27,133 bases of DNA from an uncultured Porphyromonadaceae bacterium (GCA_902470475.1 CABRGT010000021.1:1-27133), one strand, 5' to 3'; numbered from the stretch's first letter, positions 1 to 7,995 are shown. Program-made: numbers and translations. The notes: a model not told the origin generated them from the letters alone.

Positions 1-42
1 CCCGTATCACCGGTCTGATGATTTCTGATTGTCAGTTATACA

Positions 43-2907
43 TCATTTAACCACTACTTTGTCGGCACGGTTACCCTGACGGCGGATATAGACACCGCCT
101 ACAGTAATCTCATCGACGCGGATACCCTGCAGATTGTAGTAGACGGGAGCTTCTTCTCCTGCGATCTCTACATCGGTTATACCGGCCAGATAGCTGCCGG
201 TGAATCCGGTGTGGTCATAGATGCCGTTGTGATTCAGAACCAGATTCGAGGTCTGTGTTCCGGAACCGTTGCTGAAGATAATCTTCATGTCGGGTTCGGC
301 GTCGGTAACCTTGACGGTTATCTTGTACAGCTCCGTCTCAGGATCAAGTTCAAGCTTGACACCGGGCCAGGTGCCGCCAGTATAGTTCTTGCCGTCGTTG
401 GCGTCGTCCCAGATCCAGGCATATACCGAACTCCACTGGGCGGTGTTGCGGAAGTAGGCTGTAAAAGTATAGTCGCCTACCGGAGGCTCGGGACCGATTA
501 TCTCGCCTGCGCCCTCGATGGTGCGTACATAGCCGTCGGCGTTGTAGTAACCGCCGTTGACATACTCCCAGCCATCCGAACCAGTCTGTGAGCTGCCGTT
601 ATTGAAGATAACCTTGCCGGTGACCTTGCCGGTACCGGTGAAATTCCACTTCCATATCTTGTTGCCGAGATATGTCATCTGCTGGCCGGGCCAGGTGCCG
701 CCGGTAAAGTTCTTGCCGCCGCCCCATACCCAGGCGTTGACATTGAGCCATCCGTTGGTTGCCTCGAAAAAGACAGCCTGCTCGCCTTTGGTCATCGAAG
801 GCGCAATAGGCTCTTCGGGTTCTTCCGGACCTACAATGACGGGACCCGACGAATCGCGTACAGTCACCAGATCTTCGGGTTCTTCGTTGCCGTCATAACC
901 CTGCTGAGGCACGATTACGGGTGCCGAGGCATAAAGATATTTTCCGTCGGTGCCGATCTTGCCGGGAGCGGGTGTCTTGTCTGTCGACAGCACATACACA
1001 CGCATGTTGCCCTTTCCGGAGCATTTGGCCTTGAGGGTTCCGTCCTTTACAGTGATAACGTCGCCGGTGACGGCATCCGTGTACGTGCCGTTGAGCACAC
1101 CGGTGAATGTAGCGTCGCCGCTTACCGTAACAAGTACGTACGAGTCAGTGGTGGCGTCGGTGTAGCGGCGTTTGAACGCCATGCTGCCCGAGCAGCCTTC
1201 GGTCGAATACTGACCTTTGCGCAGGGCCGGAATTGCGGCACGTATTTTGTTGAGGCGCTGGATGTGGAGGGCAAGCGGATGACTCAGAGTAGCGGCCATG
1301 TTGCCGGTTGCGCCGGTATAGTCGGCGAAGTCGGATACGTTGACCGAGCCTTCGATATAGCCGCCGAAATATGCACGGCCGCCGTCCTTTAGTGCCATTA
1401 CCGGACCTTTGTCGATGGTCTTGCCGGCACGGAATTCAATTTCGCTGCCGTAGTAGAGACAGGGGATACCGCGCCACGAGAACATCAGCGAGAGATTCTC
1501 GGCATAAGCCTCCTGGCCCCAGGAGAAACGGCATCCGTCGTTTCCGTCGGGACCGTAATCGTGCGAGTCGACATACACAACGTTGTAACGGGAATCGTTG
1601 TAATAATCGTCCTCGGTACGGACACCGAAGGCATTTTTGGCGCTGGCAAAGCGCCAGTGCATCGGGAAGTCGATCACGTTGAGACCCGAGGCTCGGGAGT
1701 AGTCCTCGGTGTGGTAGTCGTTGCCGTTGAGCCACGCATTGTTTGAGCGGGCAATGATGGACGGGCTGTGGCCGGCGTAGTCCTTGGCCTGCGCCAGAAC
1801 ACTCTGCGCATTGGGATGTGTGCCGAATTCACCCTCCATGATCACCTGGCTGTCCCACGAAGCGGGATCATCGCTCCAGGCATAGTCCTTCTCTTCCTTC
1901 CATGTATAGAAGCAGGGCGAGCAGTTGTAGTTTTCGCCACGGTAGATAACCTGCTGAGCGCGGGCGCACACCTCCGTATACATGAAGAATGGGGTGCCTC
2001 CGCGGCGGTCCTTATATTTCTCGGCTGCCGCCATCAGCCCGGGCAGGAAAGCCTTGTTGAAGGTCAGACGGGATATGTGACCGCCTGTGTCGATGCGAAA
2101 ACCGTCCACACCCATTTCGATAAATTTCGAGTAACATTCGACCAGGTAATTGTAGACCGTGGGATGCTCGGTATTGAGATCGACGCAGTCGCCTGCAATC
2201 TGTGCCCACCAGCGTGATGCATCGTCCCAGCCCCAGTTGTTGCCGACATGGTGCCAGTAATTGTGGGTGTCATGATTTACACCGTCGACATTCTTCATAA
2301 GCGACAGACGTGCATTGTACTGCGCTCCGTCAGGCAGATTGAAATAATTGGCAGGAAGTTTTGTCTGAGGATGCAGAAGCATGGACTTGTTGATGTTCGA
2401 CTGATTCTGCGTGTAGTCTTTGGTGAACATCGGGCAGAGGTATTCCTCGCCGAAGTTGCCGGTGTGCTGAAGCACGATATCGAGCACGATTTTCATGCCG
2501 CGGGCATGGGCGGCGTCGATAAGATCCTGGAACTTGCAGTCCGAACTCTCGTAGCGGGGATCGACCTTCGAGAAATTGATGGCATGATAGCCATGATAGT
2601 CGAGACCTGACGCATTCTCGACAACGGGAGTGATCCACACGGCAGTAAAGCCAAGAGCCTTGATATAGTCGAGTTTCTCGATAAGGCCTTTGAAATCGCC
2701 GCGCCATTCGGGATCGTTCACGTTTAATACACCGTCCCAGCAGTAGGTGTTGTTGGATTGGTCACCGTCGTAGAAGCGCGTAGTGATGGCAAAATAGATT
2801 GTCTCGTCGCGGAAATCTGCGCGGTCGCCGATGAAAGTCGCAGCATGTGACGTGGCTGACACACCGAGAACTAAGGCGCCTGTAAGCAGCCGTTTAAAAT
2901 ACTTCAT
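43..2907 (-). CDS. Secreted GH13 alpha-amylase with two CBM26 starch-binding modules
   Basis: Predicted to hydrolyse alpha-1,4 links of starch or related glucans outside the cytoplasm. I start the 954-aa protein at the ATG at 2907 because it begins a clean signal peptide (MKYFKRLL, hydrophobic core, cleavage near SHA-A at 22) and a good promoter lies just upstream; an in-frame extension to 3117 would run through that promoter. The GH13 barrel spans about 30-600. Visible motifs are region I DIVLQH at 143-148, nucleophile D273 in GFRID, acid/base E312 in YTEV, and D450 in VDSHD. Two tandem CBM26-like modules follow at roughly 710-795 and 811-900, each with aromatic-rich W/G motifs such as GGTWPG. 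The last 45 residues form a tail (NLQGIRV, GVYIRRQGN, KVVVK) resembling the end of T9SS sorting domains. Region I has Gln where most GH13 enzymes have Asn. No sus transporter genes are adjacent. The GH13 and CBM26 calls are firm; the export route is inferred. Confidence 0.93.
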   Translation of the reverse strand: MKYFKRLLTGALVLGVSATSHAATFIGDRADFRDETIYFAITTRFYDGDQSNNTYCWDGVLNVNDPEWRGDFKGLIEKLDYIKALGFTAVWITPVVENASGLDYHGYHAINFSKVDPRYESSDCKFQDLIDAAHARGMKIVLDIVLQHTGNFGEEYLCPMFTKDYTQNQSNINKSMLLHPQTKLPANYFNLPDGAQYNARLSLMKNVDGVNHDTHNYWHHVGNNWGWDDASRWWAQIAGDCVDLNTEHPTVYNYLVECYSKFIEMGVDGFRIDTGGHISRLTFNKAFLPGLMAAAEKYKDRRGGTPFFMYTEVCARAQQVIYRGENYNCSPCFYTWKEEKDYAWSDDPASWDSQVIMEGEFGTHPNAQSVLAQAKDYAGHSPSIIARSNNAWLNGNDYHTEDYSRASGLNVIDFPMHWRFASAKNAFGVRTEDDYYNDSRYNVVYVDSHDYGPDGNDGCRFSWGQEAYAENLSLMFSWRGIPCLYYGSEIEFRAGKTIDKGPVMALKDGGRAYFGGYIEGSVNVSDFADYTGATGNMAATLSHPLALHIQRLNKIRAAIPALRKGQYSTEGCSGSMAFKRRYTDATTDSYVLVTVSGDATFTGVLNGTYTDAVTGDVITVKDGTLKAKCSGKGNMRVYVLSTDKTPAPGKIGTDGKYLYASAPVIVPQQGYDGNEEPEDLVTVRDSSGPVIVGPEEPEEPIAPSMTKGEQAVFFEATNGWLNVNAWVWGGGKNFTGGTWPGQQMTYLGNKIWKWNFTGTGKVTGKVIFNNGSSQTGSDGWEYVNGGYYNADGYVRTIEGAGEIIGPEPPVGDYTFTAYFRNTAQWSSVYAWIWDDANDGKNYTGGTWPGVKLELDPETELYKITVKVTDAEPDMKIIFSNGSGTQTSNLVLNHNGIYDHTGFTGSYLAGITDVEIAGEEAPVYYNLQGIRVDEITVGGVYIRRQGNRADKVVVK

Positions 2908-2946
2908 GGCATAAATAACTGAGTAAAAAAATGTGATAAGTCGCCG

Positions 2947-2978
2947 CAAAGTTACAAATATTAAAGCTAAAGTACAAA
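2947..2978 (-). promoter_or_regulatory. Amylase promoter, Bacteroidota type
   Basis: Read on the minus strand there is TTTG (2978-2975), a 20-base spacer, then TAACTTTG (2954-2947), an exact fit to the Bacteroidota -33/-7 consensus. Transcription would begin near 2941, giving a leader of about 33 bases before the amylase ATG at 2907. This placement supports that start codon over the longer open frame. Confidence 0.65.
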
Positions 2979-3061
2979 ATTTAAAATAAAAATGTAAAAA
3001 ATGAAAACCTTGTACAATACTTTCCTGATCCGCTGGTCGGTACTGCCGGATGGTGATGTAT

Positions 3062-3177
3062 AAAATTGAAAGTGCGCTACTTCGCAGTAACGCACCTCCC
3101 TCATAACCAAAATTCAAGTATATATTGTGAGTCTAACAAAACGTTATCCTAAGAAGAATCGTTTTTCGTTCTTTTGA
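3062..3177 (-). ncRNA. Candidate small RNA or terminated leader upstream of the amylase
   Basis: The 385-bp gap between the amylase and tonB contains a second minus-strand promoter-like element (3183-3213) and, about 85 bases downstream, a strong hairpin (3072-3095) followed by a U-rich stretch. A transcript from about 3177 to about 3062 would be near 115 nt. I see no convincing reading frame in it. It could be a free-standing small RNA, or the hairpin may simply be the terminator of exbB-exbD-tonB reading in from the right. This is inference from promoter and hairpin only. Confidence 0.3.
3072..3095 (-). terminator. Stem-loop with GCGA tetraloop and U-rich tail
   Basis: On the minus strand GTGCGTTACT and AGTAGCGCAC pair over 10 bp, with one U-G wobble, around a GCGA loop (GNRA type); the outer AG/TT bases can extend it. 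TTTCAATTTT follows. On the plus strand the same position gives a C-A mismatch, so the structure favours minus-strand RNA. It may end tonB-operon transcripts, the candidate small RNA, or both. Confidence 0.5.
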
Positions 3178-3182
3178 CGATG

Positions 3183-3213
3183 CAAAGTTAATACCAGAAA
3201 AACGCCGTCGCAA
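3183..3213 (-). promoter_or_regulatory. Second minus-strand promoter in the amylase upstream gap
   Basis: TTG at 3213-3211, a 20-base spacer, and TAACTTTG at 3190-3183 match the Bacteroidota promoter pattern. Predicted start is near 3177. The amylase ATG is about 270 bases further on, with a terminator-like hairpin between, so this promoter would make either a short RNA or a long attenuated amylase leader. Confidence 0.45.
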
Positions 3214-3292
3214 CAAAAATAATGTTTACAAACGTTATTAATTGTTAATTAATAGGATTGTATAATGCTTTTTGCCTATGATACACAATATT

Positions 3293-4105
3293 TTATTTGA
3301 ATGTATAAGTGATAATGGCAACTGCTCTTTCAGGAGCGTTGTCACCCGACCGTGTATATCGGCGTGAGAGAATCTCCGCCCTGACGGCATCACGGAGCGC
3401 TCTGTCGGTGGCAGCGGGGGCCTTACCGCCGTCGATAAAGCTTATTTCCTTGACGGATCCGTCGCGGCCAATAACGACACGGACTTTTATAGATCCGGTG
3501 ACTGACGAAGGAATCTTGCGGTAAGCCGGCACGATCCACCCGCCGTTGGCATTTCCATGAGCATGTCCATGATACGATTGGTCAGAGCCTGTCGGCGAAC
3601 CGCTGTCGCCTGCTGTCTTTCCGGAATTCTGAGTATTGTTGCGCCCGTCGGAGCGATCGAAAGCGCCCTTTACGTTTGAATTGGCGCGCCGCTTTACCTG
3701 ATCGTTCTTCTCTGCATCGGCAGCGGGTCCGGGAGTTACGGATGACTGGTTGTTTTTCTGTTTTACGGTTGACGGTCGTTTCGACGTGACCGGAGGCTGT
3801 GGCTTACCTGCCGCTCCGGCATCCGAAAGGTCGGCACCGCTGACCGGTTCGGGTTCCGAAAGATTGTCCTGCGGGGTCTCGCTGTAAGCCGGTGATGATT
3901 CTTCGGGAACACCGCTGAGATGCTGCGGCATCTCAACAACATCGAAATACAGCTCTTCGTCGGCTACAGTTACCTGCCCCTGCCGCTGAGGGGGCCATGT
4001 ACGGTCTTTGGCAGCGGCCGACAGATGTGTCAGACACAGAGTCAGCACGGCGGCTACCGTCAGGAGCAGCGTGATGCAAAGTGCTATGGCTCGCTGGCGG
4101 TTCAT
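3293..4105 (-). CDS. tonB: TonB-family energy transducer
   Basis: This 270-aa protein should carry energy from the ExbB-ExbD proton channel across the periplasm to TonB-dependent receptors. It has one N-terminal membrane anchor (about residues 7-30), a long low-complexity linker rich in Ser, Asn, Gly and charged residues (about 60-190), and a C-terminal TonB-like domain (about 195-270) with the pattern IKVRVVIGRDGSVKEI and a final beta strand ending ITYTFK. The linker is not the classic Pro-Glu/Pro-Lys repeat; it contains a short His-Gly stretch (HGHAHGNANGG at 179-189). The start codon overlaps the exbD stop as ATGA, which indicates translational coupling. Position directly after exbB-exbD makes the assignment secure at family level. 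Confidence 0.88.
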   Translation of the reverse strand: MNRQRAIALCITLLLTVAAVLTLCLTHLSAAAKDRTWPPQRQGQVTVADEELYFDVVEMPQHLSGVPEESSPAYSETPQDNLSEPEPVSGADLSDAGAAGKPQPPVTSKRPSTVKQKNNQSSVTPGPAADAEKNDQVKRRANSNVKGAFDRSDGRNNTQNSGKTAGDSGSPTGSDQSYHGHAHGNANGGWIVPAYRKIPSSVTGSIKVRVVIGRDGSVKEISFIDGGKAPAATDRALRDAVRAEILSRRYTRSGDNAPERAVAIITYTFK

Positions 4106-4527
4106 CGGCTGGCTGACGGACGGGTGGCAAGCACCATTTTTATTGAATTGGCAGCCCCCATGTTAAGAACTTCCACAACCTTGCCATACGCCACTGCCGA
4201 ATCGGCATACACAGCTATGGCTGCCTCCGCACCGTCGGGTTGAGCGGAAACATAGCCCTGAAGCCCCGCGATGAGACTATCGGGACTTACTGAGGCCAGG
4301 TCGCCGTCGTCATAGCTGACATAGTAGGCGCCGTCGCGGTCGATAAAAACACGTGTCGAAGGCTTTTCAGGAGTCTGTTCGACTCCCTCGGGCAGATTGA
4401 CCTCAATGGCTGTAGGAAAGATATAAGTGGATGTGACCATGAAAAATACAAGCAGCAGGAATATGACATCGGTCATCGATGCCATCGAAAATGCCGCCAT
4501 TATATTTTGCTGACGTTTGAGAGCCAT
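4102..4527 (-). CDS. exbD: ExbD/TolR-family proton channel subunit
   Basis: Inner-membrane partner of ExbB and TonB. The 141-aa sequence has a short cytoplasmic N-terminus, one transmembrane helix (about 18-38) with the family's essential membrane aspartate at D20 in MTDVIFLLLVFFMV, and a periplasmic domain containing VNLPEG and later IAVYADSAVAYGKVVEVLNMGA, both typical of ExbD/TolR. It lies 22 bp after exbB and overlaps tonB by 4 bp. Only one ExbD is encoded here. Length is normal for the family. Confidence 0.93.
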   Translation of the reverse strand: MALKRQQNIMAAFSMASMTDVIFLLLVFFMVTSTYIFPTAIEVNLPEGVEQTPEKPSTRVFIDRDGAYYVSYDDGDLASVSPDSLIAGLQGYVSAQPDGAEAAIAVYADSAVAYGKVVEVLNMGAANSIKMVLATRPSASR

Positions 4528-4549
4528 GATTCAGAGTATTAGGTTTTTA

Positions 4550-5179
4550 TCACGCAGGCTCGTTGAGCAGATCCATGAATTCCATGGTACGCGCTTCCAT
4601 CTGTTTCATCACCTTGCTAATGCGGGCTACCAGAAAGTTGTAGGCAAACAGAGCCGCGATGCCCACGATCAGACCGGCCACAGTCGTCGACAGAGCCGTG
4701 TAGATACCTCCGGCGAAAGAATTGATCTGCGCTGCATTTCCGGCATTGGCGATGGAATAAAAGGCCTGCACCATACCGATGACAGTACCCAGGAAGCCGA
4801 GCATCGGCGCGCCGGCTGCCGTTGTCGCCAGCCATGGCAGTCCCTTTGAAAGGCCGGCTACCTCGAGATTGCCTGTATTTTCGATAGCTACGAGCACATC
4901 GTTCATCGGTCGGCCGATACGGCTGATTCCTTTGGCAATGAGGCGCCCGAAAGGCGTTGACGTGGACTTGCAAAGATTGAGCGCGCTCTCGATCTCACCG
5001 TCGTGGATATAGTCGCGGATACGCTTCATGAACGAGTCGTCGCAGTGCGAGGCCGCACGGATCACCAGCAGGCGCTCGACGAATATATATATGCACACCA
5101 GAGCCAGCAGGGCGATAGGAATCATGATCCAGCCGCCTTCGACACAAAGGTCCCATAATGAGGGTGAAGTTTCTTTCAT
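4550..5179 (-). CDS. exbB: ExbB/TolQ/MotA-family proton channel subunit
   Basis: Forms the pentameric inner-membrane proton channel that drives TonB with ExbD. The 209-aa protein has three membrane segments, about residues 16-40, 118-142 and 155-182. The family core APMLGFLGTVIGMVQAF, with the following FAGGIYTALSTTVAGL block, is clearly present. The cytoplasmic loop between helices one and two carries the expected charged region. It starts 52 bp after the pdxJ stop and precedes exbD on the same strand, so a pdxJ-exbB-exbD-tonB transcript is likely. Confidence 0.95.
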   Translation of the reverse strand: MKETSPSLWDLCVEGGWIMIPIALLALVCIYIFVERLLVIRAASHCDDSFMKRIRDYIHDGEIESALNLCKSTSTPFGRLIAKGISRIGRPMNDVLVAIENTGNLEVAGLSKGLPWLATTAAGAPMLGFLGTVIGMVQAFYSIANAGNAAQINSFAGGIYTALSTTVAGLIVGIAALFAYNFLVARISKVMKQMEARTMEFMDLLNEPA

Positions 5180-5231
5180 TTTATTTCAATTCTTAGGTTT
5201 TTATAATAGACTTGCGAACATGACCTGAGGT

Positions 5232-5945
5232 TTAACGCAGACAGGCCAGATAGCTCCGGATAGTCTGCTCGAGACCGAGGTAAAGCGCATCGCAGATGAG
5301 AGCGTGCCCGATGGATACTTCATTTAGCCATGGAAGCGATTTACTGAAAAATTCGAGATTCTGCAGATTCAGGTCATGCCCGGCGTTTATGCCCAGCCCG
5401 AGATTGTGAGCCGTACGCGAAGCCTCGACAAAGGGTGCGACGGCGGCCTCACGGTCCGTATCATAGGCATCCGCATATGGTTTGGTGTACAGTTCTATGC
5501 GGTCGGCCCCCGTGGCGGCTACCGCGCGGATTACATCGGGATCGGTACCGACGAATATCGATGAACGTATGCCATGCTCCTTGAGAGTGTCGACCACCGA
5601 GGTGAGCAGCTCTCCGTGAGCAGCCACATCCCATCCGGCCGACGAAGTAAGGGCATCGGGAGCGTCCGGGACAAGTGTCACCTGTTCGGGACGCACGCGC
5701 AGAACAAGCTCCATGAAATCTTCCGACGGATAGCCCTCGATATTGAATTCTACCTTGACAAGCGGACGCAGGGCAAACACATCGGCCCGACGTATGTGGC
5801 GCTCATCGGGCCGCGGATGCACCGTAATGCCCTGGGCGCCGAAATCCTGGCAGTCGACCGCTACTTTTTCCACCGACGGATGATTCTCTCCGCGGGCATT
5901 GCGCAGGGTGGCCACCTTGTTGATATTGACACTGAGACGTGTCAT
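5232..5945 (-). CDS. pdxJ: Pyridoxine 5'-phosphate synthase
   Basis: Condenses 3-amino-2-oxopropyl phosphate with deoxyxylulose 5-phosphate to make pyridoxine 5'-phosphate, the last ring-forming step of DXP-dependent vitamin B6 synthesis. The 237-aa protein starts MTRLSVNINKVATLRNARG, the usual PdxJ N-terminus, so I choose the ATG at 5945 over a GTG at 5963. Visible signatures are GITVHPRPDERHIR with H43 and H50, and VEFNIEG with E70, matching the catalytic residues of the E. coli enzyme in number. The C-terminal GINAGHDLNLQN and HALICDALYLGLE blocks are also typical. It heads the exbB-exbD-tonB gene string and is divergent from the NAD kinase operon. Confidence 0.96.
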   Translation of the reverse strand: MTRLSVNINKVATLRNARGENHPSVEKVAVDCQDFGAQGITVHPRPDERHIRRADVFALRPLVKVEFNIEGYPSEDFMELVLRVRPEQVTLVPDAPDALTSSAGWDVAAHGELLTSVVDTLKEHGIRSSIFVGTDPDVIRAVAATGADRIELYTKPYADAYDTDREAAVAPFVEASRTAHNLGLGINAGHDLNLQNLEFFSKSLPWLNEVSIGHALICDALYLGLEQTIRSYLACLR

Positions 5946-6009
5946 CGGCTTTTTATAATTCACAGTCTTAACTTTTCTGTTGAATAGATGGAAATTGAGA
6001 AAAATTTAG

Positions 6010-6041
6010 TAATTTTGTATCAGGTTCCGACTACAAAATTA
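6010..6041. promoter_or_regulatory. Perfect inverted repeat holding two opposed -7 elements
   Basis: TAATTTTGTA (6010-6019) and TACAAAATTA (6032-6041) form an exact 10-bp inverted repeat with a 12-base spacer. Each arm contains TAATTTTG, a fit to the -7 consensus TAnnTTTG, one facing right toward 6057 and one facing left toward pdxJ. I could not find well-spaced -33 elements for either, so an operator or RNA hairpin role is also possible. Confidence 0.45.
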
Positions 6042-6056
6042 GTCGAAATAAATCTA

Positions 6057-6416
6057 ATGACGAAAGAAAATCAACTAAAAGCGGCCAAAAAAGAGTCGAT
6101 GGAGGTGTTTTTCCCGCCAAACGCAGATTCGAGCCGGCTGCTTATCGGATGCAGCTACGACGATTACATAGCCTCGCGTATAGCGCGGGCCGTGGAGGAT
6201 GTCGATGCGCGCCTGCTCAATCTGAATGTGACATCACTCGAGATAGAGGGCCAGCAGGTAGTGGCGGCGCTCCGCATCGACCACCGCAATCCTGATTCAG
6301 CGGCGCGTTCGCTCGAACGATATGGCTTCACTGTGCTAAACAGTGACTCTCCGGCACCGGACGATGACACCCTGCGCGACCGCTATGAACAGTTAATGAA
6401 ATATCTCTCTTTATGA
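6057..6416 (+). CDS. Orphan C-terminal ACT-like domain protein upstream of NAD kinase
   Basis: This 119-aa protein resembles, from memory of Bacteroides sequences, the C-terminal part of a roughly 220-aa CBS-domain protein found just upstream of NAD kinase in that genus. Shared features are the RLLIGCSYDDY-type opening, ARLLNLNVTS, a periodic hydrophobic pattern, and the ending LRDRYEQLMKYLSL. The paired CBS domains expected before it are absent. I use the ATG at 6057 because the likely -7 box lies at 6010-6017, inside the longer frame that opens at 5988. The stop overlaps the NAD kinase start (ATGA), so the two are probably translated together. Function is unknown; a regulatory or ligand-sensing role is only a guess. 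Confidence 0.75.
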   Translation: MTKENQLKAAKKESMEVFFPPNADSSRLLIGCSYDDYIASRIARAVEDVDARLLNLNVTSLEIEGQQVVAALRIDHRNPDSAARSLERYGFTVLNSDSPAPDDDTLRDRYEQLMKYLSL

Positions 6417-7267
6417 AACTGGCCATATACGGCTCTCGTCATCAGGAGCCTTACATCGACCGCATATCTGCATTTTTCGACCTGCTTGCCCGGCGGGGCG
6501 ACGAGGCGGTGGTGCACAGCAAGCTGTATACGTATCTGAAGTATCTGATACCGCGGTCGCTCGGATGTGTGCGGCGGGTAACCGACTCCCCCGACTTCAC
6601 AGCCGACTATGCCGTGTGTATCGGCGGCGACGGATCGTTCCTGCGTACAGCCGCATGGGTGGCCGACAAGGAAATACCCATCATAGGTGTCAATACCGGT
6701 CATCTCGGATATCTGGCGTCGCTGCCTATAGATGAAATAGAAAAATTACCCGGAATACTCGCCGGAGGTGACCTGCATATCGAACCGCGGTCGCTCATTC
6801 AGGTTGACTGCAAAGCCGTGACCGGCTGGCCATATGCTCTCAACGAAGTTGCCATAACCAAAGCAGAGGGTGCATCGATCATTGATGTGAACGCCGTCAT
6901 CGACGGTTGTCCGCTGGCCGACTATCGCGCCGACGGACTGCTTATAGCCACTCCGACCGGCAGCACGGCCTATAACCTGTCGGTCGGCGGCCCTATCGTG
7001 CAGCCTTCGGCACCTGTATTCGTGCTCTCGCCGGTAGCCGCCCACTCGCTGTCGATGCGGCCGCTGGTAGTGGATGACTCCTCAGAACTGGTATTTACCT
7101 GCGAGAGCCGTTCGTCAGGCTACCGCATCGCCATCGACGGACGATCGTACCACGTGCCGCTTGAATATGCTGTCCGGTTAGGCCGTGCGCCGTTTGTGGT
7201 GAAAGTCGTCCGCTGCGACGGCACAAACTTCGCCCAGACTCTTCGCAACAAACTATCATGGGGCTGA
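6413..7267 (+). CDS. nadK: NAD kinase
   Basis: Phosphorylates NAD to NADP in the cytoplasm using ATP or polyphosphate. The 284-aa sequence contains the diagnostic GGDGSFL at 71-77, GHLGYL at 97-102, NEVAI at 144-148 and DGLLIATPTGSTAY at 174-187, in the right order for the PpnK family. Length is normal. It is coupled to the preceding small gene through an ATGA overlap and overlaps the next gene by 10 bp, so the three form one operon. No odd substitutions are seen in the motifs. Confidence 0.97.
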   Translation: MKLAIYGSRHQEPYIDRISAFFDLLARRGDEAVVHSKLYTYLKYLIPRSLGCVRRVTDSPDFTADYAVCIGGDGSFLRTAAWVADKEIPIIGVNTGHLGYLASLPIDEIEKLPGILAGGDLHIEPRSLIQVDCKAVTGWPYALNEVAITKAEGASIIDVNAVIDGCPLADYRADGLLIATPTGSTAYNLSVGGPIVQPSAPVFVLSPVAAHSLSMRPLVVDDSSELVFTCESRSSGYRIAIDGRSYHVPLEYAVRLGRAPFVVKVVRCDGTNFAQTLRNKLSWG

Positions 7268-7995
7268 TATCCCAGAAATATACACACCCTGTAATAGGTA
7301 AGATTAATCTGAAAGTACTTTCAACTGCACGTCGCTTCACGGCCCGTTGGAAAGGTGATATTCTGCATCTTACCATTCCGGCCGGATTCGATGCGGCCGA
7401 ATACAACCGTGTTCTTGACCGCATGACACCGGATATCATGAGTCACAGACCAGTAATTGGCCGCAAATATTTTCCGGGATATGCTTTTGAAAACGATCTG
7501 TTCGGTATCCGGGTCATGGAATCGCCGCAAACCCGCGCGGGCGATATAGATGCCGTTCCATGTCATGACGGCGACAGGCATTTTTATGAATTCCGCGTAG
7601 CATCCGGAACCCTTGACGATGACAACATGCAGTCGCGGCTTTCGAAATTCATAGAAAGATGTGCCTATGGTCCGGCTTGTATGTATATGCTGCCCGAACT
7701 TGACAGACTGATTGTCAGCACCGGTTATGAAAAACGTGTGAGTCATACGGAAATAGCACGCACGGCCTCGAAACTCGGCGACTGCTCCAGCAGTGCGAGA
7801 ATACGCATCGCCGCACGCGTGCTGTACATGCCTGAGCCGGTCAGACGCGCCGTAATGACACACGAGCTCGCACACCTTGATCACTTCGACCATACGCCGC
7901 AGTTCTACATGCGCTGGCAAGAACTCTTTCCGGACTTCGACGTGCGAACACTGCGCGAAAAAATCCGCACACTCGATCTGCCTCTGTTACGCTGA
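7258..7995 (+). CDS. YgjP-like zinc metallopeptidase (DUF45/M48-related)
   Basis: A 245-aa predicted zinc peptidase. The C-terminal part has HELAHLDHFDHTPQF: HExxH at 202-206 with the third probable ligand H212, and before it LGDCSSSARIRI (about 173-184), comparable with the GSC segment that precedes the active site in YgjP proteins. The N-terminal half, with ARWKGDILHLTIP, fits the strand region of the family. No signal peptide is visible, so it should be cytoplasmic. It overlaps nadK by 10 bp. Its stop abuts the stop of the convergent downstream gene in the palindrome TGATCA at 7993-7998. Substrate is not known. Confidence 0.85.
   Translation: MGLISQKYTHPVIGKINLKVLSTARRFTARWKGDILHLTIPAGFDAAEYNRVLDRMTPDIMSHRPVIGRKYFPGYAFENDLFGIRVMESPQTRAGDIDAVPCHDGDRHFYEFRVASGTLDDDNMQSRLSKFIERCAYGPACMYMLPELDRLIVSTGYEKRVSHTEIARTASKLGDCSSSARIRIAARVLYMPEPVRRAVMTHELAHLDHFDHTPQFYMRWQELFPDFDVRTLREKIRTLDLPLLR

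Noticed and set aside
2908..3117. In-frame N-terminal extension of the amylase to an alternative start at 3117
   Set aside because: It would place 70 residues before a perfect signal peptide and would run through the amylase promoter and the terminator-like hairpin.
5946..5963. GTG start of pdxJ at 5963
   Set aside because: The ATG at 5945 gives the family's usual N-terminus MTRLSVNIN.
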